From Mya arenaria (lineage: Eukaryota > Mollusca > Bivalvia > Myida > Myidae): DNA of 64,000 nt. The stretch is from contig NC_069130.1 of NCBI RefSeq assembly GCF_026914265.1, positions 12,141,700 to 12,205,699 on the forward strand, given 5' to 3'. The notes under the pieces are model-generated. The model saw only the letters and a list, made by a program, of their open reading frames with translations, did no database searches and was not told the DNA's origin. Of the stretch, positions 22,478 to 36,052 are shown in pieces; positions within the stretch are counted from its first letter, which is position 1; each line of letters starts with the position of its first letter. A program made the translations under genes and the position numbers.

Positions 22478-25400
22478 TTAAAGTGTAGTCGAGGTAACAG
22501 GATGTATTCCATGTACAAACACCGTTGGCGGAAGGTTGTCCGATATTTCTTCCAACTGCGTAAGATATCGCTCGTAATCAACTCTATCTTCTGGAGGTCG
22601 GGGAAGGTACAAAAATGTCACCGCAGTTCTGTTTGAAGATGATACTATTGTTTGATTTATCGCCTGTAGAATGTCTGAGGAAATGGGGTTATAATCCTGC
22701 ATGCGACTTTCTGAATAGTGGAGACTAAGATCAAAACTGTCTTTGGTGATCATGCCTGGGGCTATGGTTTCCCACGAGACAACCTGGATTTTTGCAGGAA
22801 TGCGCAGCTGACGTAAATATATTTCAAGTTTATGTTCCTTGTTGTTGTCATTTTCGGAGAGTGAGTTAACAAATAAGAAGACTCTCAGACTTGCTCTAGA
22901 TTTCCAGCCTGGGACCATGTTTATGATACAAGCTAGCTGAAGTAGGAAGAGACATGTGTTGTCGAAATAACTTGACGTTTCCGGTCGGAAGAAGTTTACT
23001 GGCCACACATCAATAAACAAAGTCCCCTTTGACGATTTCATTGCCTCTTTATCAAGCTGATGGAAATGACGACACAGCATCACGTTCTTGTGCAGTTTTA
23101 GTGAATCAGCAATCATCTTCACATACTCGGTGCCAGTCAAGTCTTTGTCCCCTTTTCTTGTTCCCCTGAAAATCTCCCCGGCATCGAACAGCTGTCCCGC
23201 ATTTGACACCGCTCCGAAAATCCGCTTCCGTTGATAACGAAACTTGGCCAGTGCATCTTCCGCCTTGTGATTATCATAAAACCCAAAACACACAGTATTT
23301 GTTTTCAGACCACCAATTCCAGCTGAGCGTATCAAGTAATAGAGACCGTCGCATACCGTTCGAGCCAGAGTCAGTTCAACAAAAGCCTTAATCTGTAGCC
23401 TATCAACTAATTGCATCCAACGTAAATGCTCATCATTTAGTGGGTCATTTTCTTTGAAGTCATCAATATGACCTTTACGCACATGCCCTATGACGTATAG
23501 ACCGCCTTTTTTGATATCGTTGATAAAGTCGATGAGCTGGGGCGACTGTTTGGGCCTCGATACCATCAGAAGGATCTGTGGCCGCCAGTACTTGACGTGG
23601 GACTTTCGGATGTCCAACATCAGTAAGTATTTGCGAACCTTAAATAGTTTTACAATGAACTGTATTGTTTTCAATAGTGTGTTTTATTCCATGTAGCTAT
23701 TTAAGGTAAACCCTGAAAACCTTAAGATTTAAATTCACTTATATGTTGAGTCTGAGTTTGAGACTTAAGAATCAGTTGCAAATATTTATTTTATTGTACA
23801 ATCGTTATTCACGGAGCATACATGGTAAAACTACTGCAAATACAATATGTAACATTTATTTACAAAGGTCAAGTCAAAACCAGTTCCATTAAACATATTT
23901 TATGACACTTGAGAATACGCATTTCTGAGTCCGAATCAGACTAAACGAGTGGATATGAGCTCAGTGGTAAAGATTCCAGCTTTGGTAAGAAATAATTTGT
24001 GTTCGACTGCATTCAACATACATTTCATCGGAAAAAAACATATTTGTATTTGCATCTTTTCAGGTAGGGTGGAAAAACATTTATTATTCCTAAATGGTTC
24101 AATTAATTCGTTAAACGTATTTACCTGATGGAAAATCAAGGCCTGACTTATAGATCCCCACTGGCTCGGCACGGAGCGCAGGTGGAGAACTATGATCAAC
24201 ACCAGCATGATGATGATCGCCACTGACGTGTAGATGGAGGATATGAAGAAACACATCACCATACTTCCCAGCAAGCCCAATAGGGAAGTGTGCCAGCTGA
24301 AGTACTTGAACGTTGGCCTGAAAATAATTATAAACCAGAACGCCTAACACATATACAAATAATAATGTAGTGGGGGTTTTCATCTTATTTGGATGGCTAG
24401 CCATTTAATAAACTTTATTGTTAAGCCAAATATCCAATTGTTCAGATGAAACCAGTCTATTTTTACGTCAGATGTCTACCTTGTTTAATTTGTATAGCAA
24501 ACTTTTGTGTCATACGGAGCTCCTCGGCCATTTTTATCGAAAACAACATCGGATTGTTCTCGATATAATGGCCGAGGAGTTCCGATTGACTTTGGGGTAA
24601 GTTCCGCCTCACCTGAAATTTGGTGCAGAGGCGAGATCCAGGGCTACACATGCGAGGTTGGTAGAGGCGTAGGAAAGCAGAAAGAACACGGTGGTTGGCG
24701 GGGCTATCAAGTTTAGGGAGCCAATCAATAGTACCAGCTGAAGTATGGATGTGAAATATGTGAGTTGGAGATGCCTGGTGACTTCATAATTTTTTGGTAT
24801 CAAATGAAAGGGTTTTGCCACTGGCACCGGATTTTCAAATAAAAACTAATAAATCCAATACAGACTGTACAAAGTGCACATTTATGAAAAAGATTTAGTT
24901 TGAAATCATTAAAAAATATAGATTAAAAAATAGAGCTGAAAATCCGGTACCAATGGATTTGCAGACAAAAAAATACACCTACAATAATAAAATAATAAGT
25001 AAGCCTGACTTAAAAGATGACAAAATAGGTCATTTTGCGCCCGATTTCAGCTGAAAAAAGCAATAATAATTAATGATCGTGAATCAATTTCCTTTCACAT
25101 AATATCATGAGTTTATGAGGTCCCCAGGTAACACAATTGAACATTATCTTTTGGTAACGATGTTTTACAGAACGGAACGGAAAAGAGTGCATCAACACTT
25201 GTTCCGTTCCTATCCGTGAGAAAAGAGCTAGCCCTTTTCAATTTGATCAACAGGCAGACCAACTATAACAGTTATTAAAGCCGACACATAATGTCAATGA
25301 CAACATAAAAATCAGTTGGATATGAGTATATATATAATTATGTTTCAGTACTGTCAAAGGAGAACGTTTCTACATAACGAAGAACCGTCGCCGACAGCAA

Positions 25401-28400
25401 GGCTATCACAATACCTTGAAAAAAATACAGACGACTTGATCTGAAAAAGAAAATGACTTTATATATCTCCTAAGGCGAAAACAATATGAAGTGAGTAAGA
25501 CATTTAATGCCACAGTTTCATGTGACTGATTAAAAAATGACTGCGCACAATTTCATTTGATTCGTCCAGAAATTAATTGTTACGGCTAAGGTATTTTCAT
25601 GTTACAGGAAATTGCAATCTCGGAGTTCCATGTATTTAAAAAGTATGTTTTGGCTACCGACAAACTTTCTGTTTAAATAGTTTATAATTGTACGAAAGCA
25701 GAATTCCAAATCAAAACAGTACTTTTATCAAATATGTATGTACCTGTGCAAGCACCCAAGAAATCAGCACAGCAACATACGGGTTACCTCCCTTCGTAGT
25801 TTTCGTGGCTGGGTTTAACACCTTTCCTGGAAAAAGAACGGTTACTAAATCTGTTTTTGTTCTAAGTCAACATATTTGCTGTACAGAAATATAAAATGTG
25901 TAAGTCAATGCCCTTTTATTTTTTTCTTAAAGTAATCAAGCTTGACTAATTATTTCGGTTCTACTAACCTAAAAGCTAGTCATTTTGGCAAGAGCTCTTA
26001 TATAACTGAGGCCTCGATGAGGTTCCCTGGTCCGACTGCGAGGATGGTGGTGAATATCCCCTTTCATTATTTTTTAAGGCCCTAGTTTATAGAATGTCTG
26101 GCTGTTAAACCCCCAGCTATGCATAGCCTGTTACTTACCCTTGTGTCACAGCAGGTTGCGAAATTTCCTATGCATTTTGCCATTGGCTTATTGCTTATAA
26201 GTCTGTTTTAAAGTAAATGCTTAGAGAGAACAATACCCATAGTATATAAAGTAATACATTCAGTTCTTCTAACCAAATTATTATTCGTTTGTCCACATGA
26301 GGATCCCTAGCTTGTCAGCGAGTGTATTGCCATTTTTACCTTAAACAGACCAACAGGTTGACTTATTTAACAATTTAAAAACTTATCACTCTTTTTTGTT
26401 TATGATATATTTTCAATCGGTTTAATTAATACATCAGCTCTGCATATTGTTTATGTGTATTAGTGAGACAATGCTATTATCTACTCGAAAAGAGTCAACC
26501 CTAAATGGCCCTGAGCCAAAAAATAAATACGCAGGAAATGGCCCCTATTGAGTCACCAGTGCAATTTACAGGAGATGCACAGCAGGATATTATCATCCCA
26601 AACATTCCTTTAACTAGGCCTTTAAAATATAAAAACAAAAAGCATACACTGTGTGTACAGATTAAAAAAACAACCTTGGAATATGTACGTACGTAAAAGC
26701 CCAGTAAAAGGCTTATATTGTTTTAACTGTAAACAAATTATATGATTTTTTGATGATCATAAAAGTAAAACAATAAACACATTAATGCATTTTATAAAAC
26801 AAAAATTGACATATATCAATTGAAAACCTATATTGTGCTCCTTTAAGCAATAACGTAAGATAAACTCTATTAAAACAAAATGTACCAATACCAAACCACC
26901 ACTTACAAAATAGCTGGTCATTACCCATCCTCAAATAACTCTAATTAAAACTATATATCATCAAAACCATTCTCACCAAACAGGTGATCATTAGCCAGGG
27001 CCTCCAATATTCTTGAGGCCCCTATGAGGTTCCCTAGAGCGGCTGAGAGGGTTGTGGCAAATATTCCAATCAGGACAAAGCCACTCCACCAGTTGATATC
27101 CTGGAGAAACAGATAGTTGTTGATCAACAGGTCTCTGAAATATAGGATTTTTTGTTATGGCACAAGAGTGCAAAACAAGATCATTTCAAGTGGATTACAA
27201 TGTCTTTCCATTTGTATCCCTCTTTCGATCATAGAACATTATTCCACAAAAGTCAAAGCCATATTAATAGGCCTTGCTACATATTACGCGTTTGACGACG
27301 GGTAACATTAGACCGTGCACTTTGTTTAATGTAAATATTCTGTGTTTTTTTTTAATTTATGGATGACACTGACTCCTCCACCCTCAACGCAATTGTTGAA
27401 AATAAATTATTCAATAAAGCTTAAGTCATAGCTTGAAGCACAACTTTGCATTTAAGAACATCTGTATCTAAAATGTTAAGGTGAAGGCAAAAGAAACAGA
27501 CTTATACAACAATTATATACTTGCGTTCCACATACCTCAAGCTGGACCCGTCACGTGGGTGGAAGGTGTAAATCAGGTATAGAACATGCAGCATATAACT
27601 GCCAAGAGTTTAATCAAATGCAATAATACAATGAAACTTACAGGGACAAACCTAGTAGTGGAAAACTCAAACATTTACCCTGTTATGGGGCACAATGCAA
27701 GGGCCCAAACGATAGACACAAACACATTAACATCATATACACAAATACAACACCAAAAACAAACTTAGACCACATACGTAAATACAAACACCTCAAATAA
27801 ACCATACTCTCACCAAAATTGCTTTACCTTTAAATGATAAAACAGTCAGTGAAACAAGTGAAACAAAACACAAACGACCTGAAATGGTGTAAACCGTATT
27901 TTTTTTTCATACTGAATACTGTACAAACCTGGAACAGAAGCTTCCATCGAGGAAGACGAGAACAAAGTAGGTGCAGAACGTGCAACATACGGCCGTCAGG
28001 GTTCCATCCAAGATTTACTTGCTAAACTTTATACTCTAGATTGTATAAACATTGAACTGGAGCCTTGAACGAAGATGAAGAGTACACGGTAGGTGCATCA
28101 CATGTTACAAACGGCTGACAAGCTTCCCCTTGAAATAAACTTGTTTGAACCCAAGACTGTATAAACCTGGAGCAAGATCCTCCAACATGGATGACAAGTG
28201 TGGAGCAAAACGTATAACATTCGACCGGCTGGGTTCCTTTCGGGATTAACTTGTTAACGCTCAAGACTGAATAAACCTGGGGCAAGGAGAACAACATAAA
28301 TGCTGTAAGTGTAACATTTGACCGCGAAGGTTCGCTGCGGGGTTAAGTCTTGAGACTGTACAAACTTGGAGTAAGATCATCCGACAATGATGACAAGTTC

Positions 28401-31400
28401 GAAATAGGTGAAGAACGTCTAATATTCGAACGCCAGGGTTCCCTTCGGGATTAAATTATTAACATTTTAGACTGTACAAACCTGGAGCAAGACCCTCCAA
28501 CAAGAATGACGAGAACGAAATAGGTGCAGAACGTAAAACATACTGCCGCCAGTGTTCCCCTCGGGATTGACTTGCTAGGATCCTTCAGCTCACCTGAATT
28601 AAAAACAAAAGAATCGTATATGACTTGCCATTTAGTACAAAAATGTATAGATTGAGATTAGGCCTTTGTAACTGTTCCGTAACGACTTCATAGCCTTTTG
28701 TTTCAAATGGCATCGAAGGTAATATTATTTGAATCTCATGACACATTCGTTTTCAGAAAAGAAGAATGTATTCACGTTTCGGTAAAATGTTTGACATTAT
28801 TAGGTTGAACTAATTGTTGACCTCGCTCATAGTTCCGGTTAAACTGATTTAGAGAATTGCAAAGAAAGTGTCAAGGTCCATCACAATTATAATTCATACA
28901 TTGCCAAATGTTATGATCAACCCTGACATGTGGGTCCCGTTCATGATTCCGTTAACGATGCTTTAAGGTATAACAAATACTGACTCAATGTTCAACACAC
29001 TTTTTATTCGTACCAAACAACAAACAACATGTTATACTTAATATACCTGACACGTTGGCGCCATTCATAATTCCGGTTACGCTGCTGAAAAGAACAGCGA
29101 AGACAGTCTCAAAGTTCATCACTTTTCCCGTGCTGTAATCTACCTGGAAGGAGTCGACGTCCACTCCGGAGGCGTTCGTGTAACGCACTGAAGAACAAGT
29201 ATTTTATTGATACAACATACCTATGAAGCTTTATGATTGTATTTGCAATAATCTTGGAGCTTTGACACATTTTTTTTCAAATCATTCTAAATTAGACAAT
29301 TAGTCGAATGCTAAGAAGTCTAAGCTTTTTTTTTCAGTCATAGACAACTTACAGAAGGCGTTTTGGTGGAATGTTTTCGACCTGAGACCCGTGTAGTTGA
29401 ATGTAACATCAGAGGAATTGAAGCGTGTGTTCTCCCTTGGAATCCCTATTGCCCTCTCTTTGTTCTCCGCAAACACACTGATGCACACGGACAGTGTGCA
29501 CACAATTGTGATCTTGAAAATAAAAATGTGTCTGTATGTTTAATTTCGATACCAAAGTTTACAACGTTGTGCGGCATAGTGAACATACAATTGTACAGAG
29601 AAACCCTGGCACTATTTATGCGTATTAATATATAGCTCTTAAACACGTGCAGGTCCCCTATTTGACAGCCCATCAGAAGTTAGAAACTCTGGATTTAAAG
29701 TCAAGTGTTTTATCACTGAAACACTTGCATATTAGATACGTCAAATATAATAACAACACTTTAAGAGTCATATGATCCCTGCTGTTTAAGCATGGCATGC
29801 ATTTTGAACAAGCTTTGTTGAGGACCTTTTTCATAATATAAGTTACGGGGTCACGTACTAATCCCGTCTGTCATTTATTCATCGGAATCGGACAATAGAC
29901 GCCATTTTGGTACGATATATATTTGGTGACCTAATATGGAAAATTACTGGGTCACCGCGTGACCAGTTCTGGCCCAATGGCGTTGCGTCATTTATTTTGG
30001 AGGCGTGATATATATACATATTTATAATATCTTTCAAAATGCTTGCCTGTTGTTGCAAGCTAAACAAGGGTCACAGCTTGACAATTATTAAGGCCAGACT
30101 TACCTAGCATATGTGCTTTGACTTTGGCAGCATGTATGCAAGTTCACATAAAGCTCTTGACTGTTTTAAGTAATGGTCAAGGTCAAGGTTAATGAACAAT
30201 GAGGTCAAGGCAAGGAACGACATCAAGGCTGAACCAATACCTTGTCGAAATAAAAACCTCACCAATAAGATGACGGAGAGTGTTTTTGCAAACATGGACC
30301 CGCTGACCATGCAGACCAGCAGCATGATAAGCATCACAACTGTCGTGTACAGATACTTCCACCACCCGTCCGTGTCCGTCGGCAAACCTGATGTCGCTGA
30401 CACATACGTACCTGGACAGCGAAATGGATAAACATTAATCATCAATTTTATATTTATGTTTGTTCACTTTAAATCATAAACGAGGAAGAAAGTGGTCTTC
30501 TGGCATAGGTGTCCACCAGGGGAACCTCCTCTTGTCCTTTCATAAAGGACATCAGTAATAGTAGCTATCAAGGAAACAGACTTGAGTGTGATTTATATGA
30601 GCTTACAACTGTCATAACAACCGAGCTTAAAACATTATTATCAAATCAATAGTGTTTGGCTATTGTTCCATAATTCTGAAACTACAAACAGCGACAACAC
30701 AAGCAATTATAGAGCAAATTGTTTTAAATGCTAATGCTTCATATACAACATTTTAGAGTACTAAGGACCAAACGCCAACGCTTGTTTGTTCTTGATTGAA
30801 AAGGGGGCATTAGTCGATAATTATTGAAAAAAGTAATGGGCATTTCTTTACATGTTGTAACTAGCAACATGTTTCCAAAATGTTATATGAATATCTTGAA
30901 CGGGTTATTAGTTAAGGTTTTATTCGACGCCATTTCGCAGCCGATGACCACGACACTTTATCTATCTTTATATTTTATTTTCGATAAACAGACAAGCTAG
31001 GACAATTTCCACATGTCGCATTCATACGCATGGTAACGATACACAACCTATATATATTCAAAAGCATGAATGCAGCTTGTTTTAAAGTGTTTATAACAGA
31101 ACTACGAACAAAAATCAATTGAATTTTATACTAACGAAATTAACACTCTCAAAACATGGAGTGTTTCTGATAATTAAAACATTGTGATTTTTAAAGATAT
31201 TTGCCAGAGCCTCAAATAATTCTATTTTCCACACTTTTTGGTTCGTAAAACGATGCAACAATTATTAAATATGAGTAAGACTGATGTCAATATAAACCAC
31301 TAAAACATAGAATAAAGAGTATTAACTGGCTGTTAATCAAACTAGCTCGAGATAATATACCCTTAAAGATTGTAACCTAGTCAAGTGAATATTGGATAAC

Positions 31401-33920
31401 AAATGTTCAAGTTAGAGAGCGGTCAATGTAAATTTGGTCCACATTTGACAAATCAAGAGCCATAACTCTACAGTATAATCTTAGCAGTTGATCGAACTTA
31501 GTCTAGATATTGCAAATGCCCATAAACATTGTAAGGATTAGCGCAGGTGTGAGAGCAGAAACAATATATTAGTTCTATATTCGACAATTCAATGATCATA
31601 ACTCCACAGTAACAAATAAGATATGGCTGTTGATTGAACGTGTTTTTGGAAACATTTTTCTTTTTTTCCCAAGACTGCAATTGATCCCCATCTAAACTTC
31701 CTTACTTGTACACAGGTCTATGAACATGAATGTAAAACAAAATGAATTTAACTTCCTTGTAAGGAGTTTGGTTCATGAATAATTTACGCGATGGAATTAG
31801 CAAAATATCATACGATCACAAAATTAAAACAATCTATAGCAATATTTTTAGATGACCTTATCTCACTATCTACCAGAAGCTCCTTATCTCTTTTCAGAAA
31901 TAATCCTGCTTAGAAATACTGTCCTCATCAAAGTTTCCTTATCCGTCCAATGGTATATGATGACACATGTGTCTTATTAATAGCCACAGCTGTAGATGTA
32001 GCTTTATTTTGTGTCCTTACCATTGTTGATAATACATCTTTGAGCCACTTGGTACTCCATGATTACATTAGCCCAATCGAATCTCACCTCCTTGCGCGAA
32101 ATTTTCCATGATCCCCTCCGTAAAACCAGACACGTACAGGGCACACGACAGAACGTTCGCCACAAAGAACAGAAAACCAATACTGCCGCCAAATTCCGGA
32201 CCCAGGGCTCTGCTTATCATGTCTGGACGCGGGTTAAGGAATTGCAATAATGTTTATTAGAAAAAATTCAGCATTCTATCCCAAGATTATTTTTATTTCT
32301 TACATTTTGATAAGACAAACATGTGTATTGGGATATTGAAGCAAAAATTTAATTCACATTAGGAAAATAAATAAATTGTCTTATCAGCGGGACAATATTT
32401 AAATGATGATAACACAGTTCATAAACAAAGTACTCAGTTTTATACCGCATTAGCTTTCAAAATCCAGGTACATGTACATAAACATATAATGGATTATGTA
32501 CAACATTTCAAAAGAAAATAGCTTTACAAAAGATACAATAGGCTCCACCCCCTTCCACCGCTCCATTGGTCGATATAGCACAAATACTTAACACTGTCAG
32601 CAACAGGATGAGGTAGGCCAACAACAGTTGGACAATGGTTAGTACAATACCCGCCTGGCCAATCACCAGTCCTGAAATAGATGGAGAGTTATAAATGGTA
32701 ATGTATCTGAAATAATTTAAACTGAAATTTTGAATGAACAAGCCCCTATTATTACACAGTTCTTGCCAAAACATTCTTAAGCATGCTCTGGGGGTTTTCA
32801 AAAATCAAGAAATTGCGGCCACTGTATTTGTGTAGGCTATAAATGTGTTTCACATTAAGTGGACGTTGTAATGAGCACTATAAAACCCTTATTAGTGGGA
32901 TATTGCTTGGCATAACATTCTTCAACAAGCCCTGATTTGCAAAATCAAGAATATATGCAAATTTCGACCACTGTAACAAAGTCACAAGCAGAATGAAATA
33001 GGACAGTAATATAGATGAAAAATCGGCACGACTTATCACAAGACCTGCAATGGAGATTCACTTACTGATCGCCTTTAAAAAAACAGATTTCGCAACCATG
33101 TGTATTCATTTTTTTTAAAAGTACATATCTTTGAAAGTTACCTCATTTTAACAACTCATACTTTTAAATATCTATTTTAACCAAAGTTCCGGTGTGTTTC
33201 TTATTGATGAGTCAATAATTACCATTGTACTATTGAAAAGCATATAAAACAACACGAATTCTTACCGACGAATACCAGGTATGATGGCTGAAGAAGAAGA
33301 TTTTATTATCTGATAAGATCCATAGCATAGCAGAATTAACAAAAATGAATACTAATATACTGATACAGCAAGATGTCATCTGGCAGAGTAAGTTTACATA
33401 ATATCTTCAAACAGCAATATGAGACTTACTTGAAGGAAGAATCTCATGTCGTACGGGAAAGAAAACATGTATTCGATTCAAAACATATGGGTAAAAGCAC
33501 GTCAGAAATCAAAATCATATAAAATGTATGGGGTAATAATAATAGCATATACAATGTAAGCGGATTAATACAACAAAAGCATAAATACACACGCACTTAA
33601 TAAGAATGACACACAAAAGCGTAAGTACCTATTCGAAGGAATAGAATGGTGCCAAACATGTTCAGGGCAATCGGGCAGAAGACTCCAGAAAACGTGTTCA
33701 GCGTTCTTCGCGAATTTTCTGTGTTATAAACGCCTTGTTTCTTCGCGTGCATCTTTTGCCTTGGAAGTTGCCAGACCATCGGGGAATGAATTAGGGGAAC
33801 ATCGTCACTGTTTGCTTGTCTATCGCCATCTGACACATTGATAGTTCCGTAGTTCTCATTAGTTCTGTATTCCGATCCGAGAACAGATCTCTCTTTGTCT
33901 CTATTCTCGTTCATGTTCAT
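22478..33920 (-). CDS. SLC12A9: SLC12A9 (cation-chloride cotransporter family, CIP1), copy 1, complete
   Basis: Exons in gene order: 33920-33629, 32671-32537, 32222-32088, 30411-30263, 29512-29353, 29187-29047, 28593-28482, 27134-26977, 25826-25744, 24737-24613, 24317-24125, 23638-22478. All have AG/GT borders and keep phase, giving 2844 nt (947 residues; human is 914). The ATG at 33920 is the first in frame. Markers: [18 protein letters not shown] (TM1), [77 protein letters not shown], and the C-terminal SLC12 domain [15 protein letters not shown]. The end is PVTSTTL, as in human PVTCTDL. This is a 12-TM protein of the amino acid-polyamine-organocation fold; mammalian SLC12A9 binds NKCC1, and its own substrate is debated. 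The exon 5-6 loop has N-glycosylation sequons (NSS, NYT, NAS). Copy 2 lies upstream on the same strand. Confidence 0.96.
24515..24584. repeat. Perfect-looking hairpin (palindromic MITE remnant)
   Basis: Arms of about 32 bp: CGGAGCTCCTCGGCCAT at the left and ATGGCCGAGGAGTTCCG at the right, continuing inward as TATCGAAAACAA / TTGTTCTCGATA. It lies in intron 10 of SLC12A9 copy 1 and is absent from the same intron of copy 2. Confidence 0.85.
25985..26066 (-). pseudogene. Degenerate fragment of SLC12A9 exon 8
   Basis: In intron 8 of copy 1. On minus it reads roughly [18 protein letters not shown], matching [18 protein letters not shown] of the true exon at 26977-27134. No exon ends are kept. Confidence 0.75.
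27536..28470 (-). repeat. Array of ~6 degenerate exon-7 copies in intron 7
   Basis: Downstream of the true exon 7 (28482-28593) follow decayed copies at about 28353-28465, 28262-28350, 28146-28260, 28036-28145, 27913-28035 and 27536-27612. Most keep the exon end and donor (on minus TCCAG|GTTTGTAC or near it) and parts of the TFCTYFVLV membrane segment. Only the copy at 28146-28260 stays open over the exon part ([19 protein letters not shown]). The 5' end with GELKDP and its acceptor is missing from all, so they are probably not spliced. Confidence 0.85.
29874..29998 (+). mobile_element. MITE-like repeat (intron 4, copy 1)
   Basis: About 125 bp with 'cgccattttggta', 'ggtgacctaatatgg' and 'gtgaccagttctgg'. 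The same sequence lies in reverse orientation at 49445-49565 in intron 4 of copy 2. Confidence 0.7.
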
Positions 33921-35428
33921 TATTGAAATCGTTCTTTTTACTGGATGTAAATTCAATTTTCACTGCTTTGATTTACAGATTTTTTTATACATTTTAACTC
34001 TATCTTAACACATTAGCCCGGTACCTTAAAAAACAATTCACTGAATAGTATAAACATCTAGTTTCATTACAAGTATACGACTCTATGCTGTCATACTCAT
34101 GTGACTGTTTCACACGTTATAATGTACAGTGCGTTTAAAGTGACAGTCTTATTCAAAATCAATACATACAAATGTATAACAATCATGAATGTTGATTGAT
34201 TAACATTTAACTTCTTACTAAATAATGCATTAACGTAAATTTATGATTTACTGATAACACGATTGTGACCACGTATTTTATAGCTGAAAATGCAAAAAAA
34301 AATTAAATGATTGGTGAATGCTAAAAGATTTACAACTATAGTCTCATAAGGTAAAAATAACGTGTTTTCTGCACTTTTCTGTCAAAATTAAACTTGGTTT
34401 CCTTTACAAGAACCATTATTTTCGACATTTATTTATCCTTTCTGGTATATTAAAACAATTGTATTAATTGTGGTAAATTTTATTTGGGAGTAAGAGTGCA
34501 TCTTTAAAGGATGTTGATAATGAAGGACAAATCAAACGATTATAAACGGGGTTATCATATCTATTCTATAAATATAAACATAAATACTTGAATGCACAGT
34601 TTATCTATTTATGTTGCAAGTACAATTGATTAAAGAAGTGTCGAGTTGGTGAAATGTCGTTTCTGTGGCATTAATGTTCGAAATGTAAAAAGGGATCATT
34701 TTTAACATTAGTTGTTTCATTTTCCATTATTCAAGAACATTGCGTAAGATATCAATGTTTATCCTTGACCCCAGATGCACAACATCACATGCAGAATTAC
34801 ATCAGATGAAGACGTGCATCACATTTACATCCTTGTTTATCAGGTTCTTAAATGACTCCGATTCTGATTCTGTTTTAGGTGAGTGAAGCACTAATTCCAT
34901 TTTTAGTATGTCATAACTTTAGGGATGCAAAGGAATGGCAAAATTGATTCGAATATTCGGTTATTATTTAAATCGAATATTCGAATATCCGATTGCCAAA
35001 ATAAATATTTTAGAAGATTAGTCAAACTATTATTATTCGCTAAAGTACAAGCCAGTGCCTTTTTACCATTCTTCGTAGACGGTACCCGGCTACGTTGTAC
35101 TTCCTCCAGCAACGCTCCCTCCCCTCGCCAACAAAAAAATAAATCAATATATAAATAAACCCAAGTTAATTTTAATTATAACGAGGGCCATAACTTGGCT
35201 TGGCACAGCAACAGACATGCTGATTAACCTTTCTGTTATGTTTTATGTATAATTATGGTTTATATGGGGTGACACAAGATACTATGCCTTTTATGCAATG
35301 TTTAAGTCACGTGGCATAACATCACTCGCATTGGAGTCAGCCGTACGCTTTTCATTAGGTGCTCAACTTCACAGACTGGTTAACATTTCAATAATGTTTA
35401 ATGACTCTGGTTTTGCATTTGGAGATAC

Positions 35429-35716
35429 GCGCTACACAAGTTGTGTTTTTATGACGGACACGGGCAAATACACCCCACCCCCGCACACACAGATTAAAAT
35501 ATCCGGAAACCGGCAATTTCAGTCATTTTATGGGACCCATGTTAATGTTAGTGATATACTTATTAGTTATTGACGCCCTACACAAGTTGTGTTTTTATGA
35601 CGGACACGGGCAAATACACTCCAACCCCGCACACACAAATTAAAATATCCGGAAACCGTCAGTTTCAGTCATTTTATGGGACCCATGTTAATGTTAGTGA
35701 TATACTTATTAGTTAA
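35429..35716 (+). repeat. Tandem duplication, ~144 bp unit x2
   Basis: Two nearly identical copies share 'ctacacaagttgtgttttta', 'tgacggacacgggcaaatac' and 'gtgatatacttattagtta'. About six differences suggest a recent event. Confidence 0.92.
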
Positions 35717-36020
35717 CGAAGCAAAGTTAGTTATTGAAGTAAAATTAGTTATTGAAGTAGAACGTCTTCGTACACTATCTTTAATTAAGAGGATAATATA
35801 GATAGTGCAATCTTTTAAACTGAATAAACATTATGCAAATAAGAGCAAGTCTGATAAAAGTTTACTAATTACATGTATTTACTTTCACGTTGTATACTCT
35901 CAACATAATGTTTCATGGGGAACATGCATCAGAAGACAGCATGGTTTTACATTTTCAGCCAATGACATTGCAGATAGGCAATCATAAAGACCTATGTTTA
36001 ATCATTTGAATTTAATCTTG

Positions 36021-36052
36021 ATTGATAGATTGATCGATTGATTGATAGATTG
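36021..36052 (+). repeat. (GATT/GATA)n microsatellite
   Basis: Short run of imperfect GATT, GATA and GATC units. Confidence 0.85.

Noticed and set aside
32004-32250. ORFs on both strands around SLC12A9 exon 3
   Set aside because: Out-of-frame shadows of exon 3 (32088-32222).
33921-33956. SLC12A9 copy 1 start at 33956
   Set aside because: The codon there is TTG; the first in-frame ATG is at 33920.
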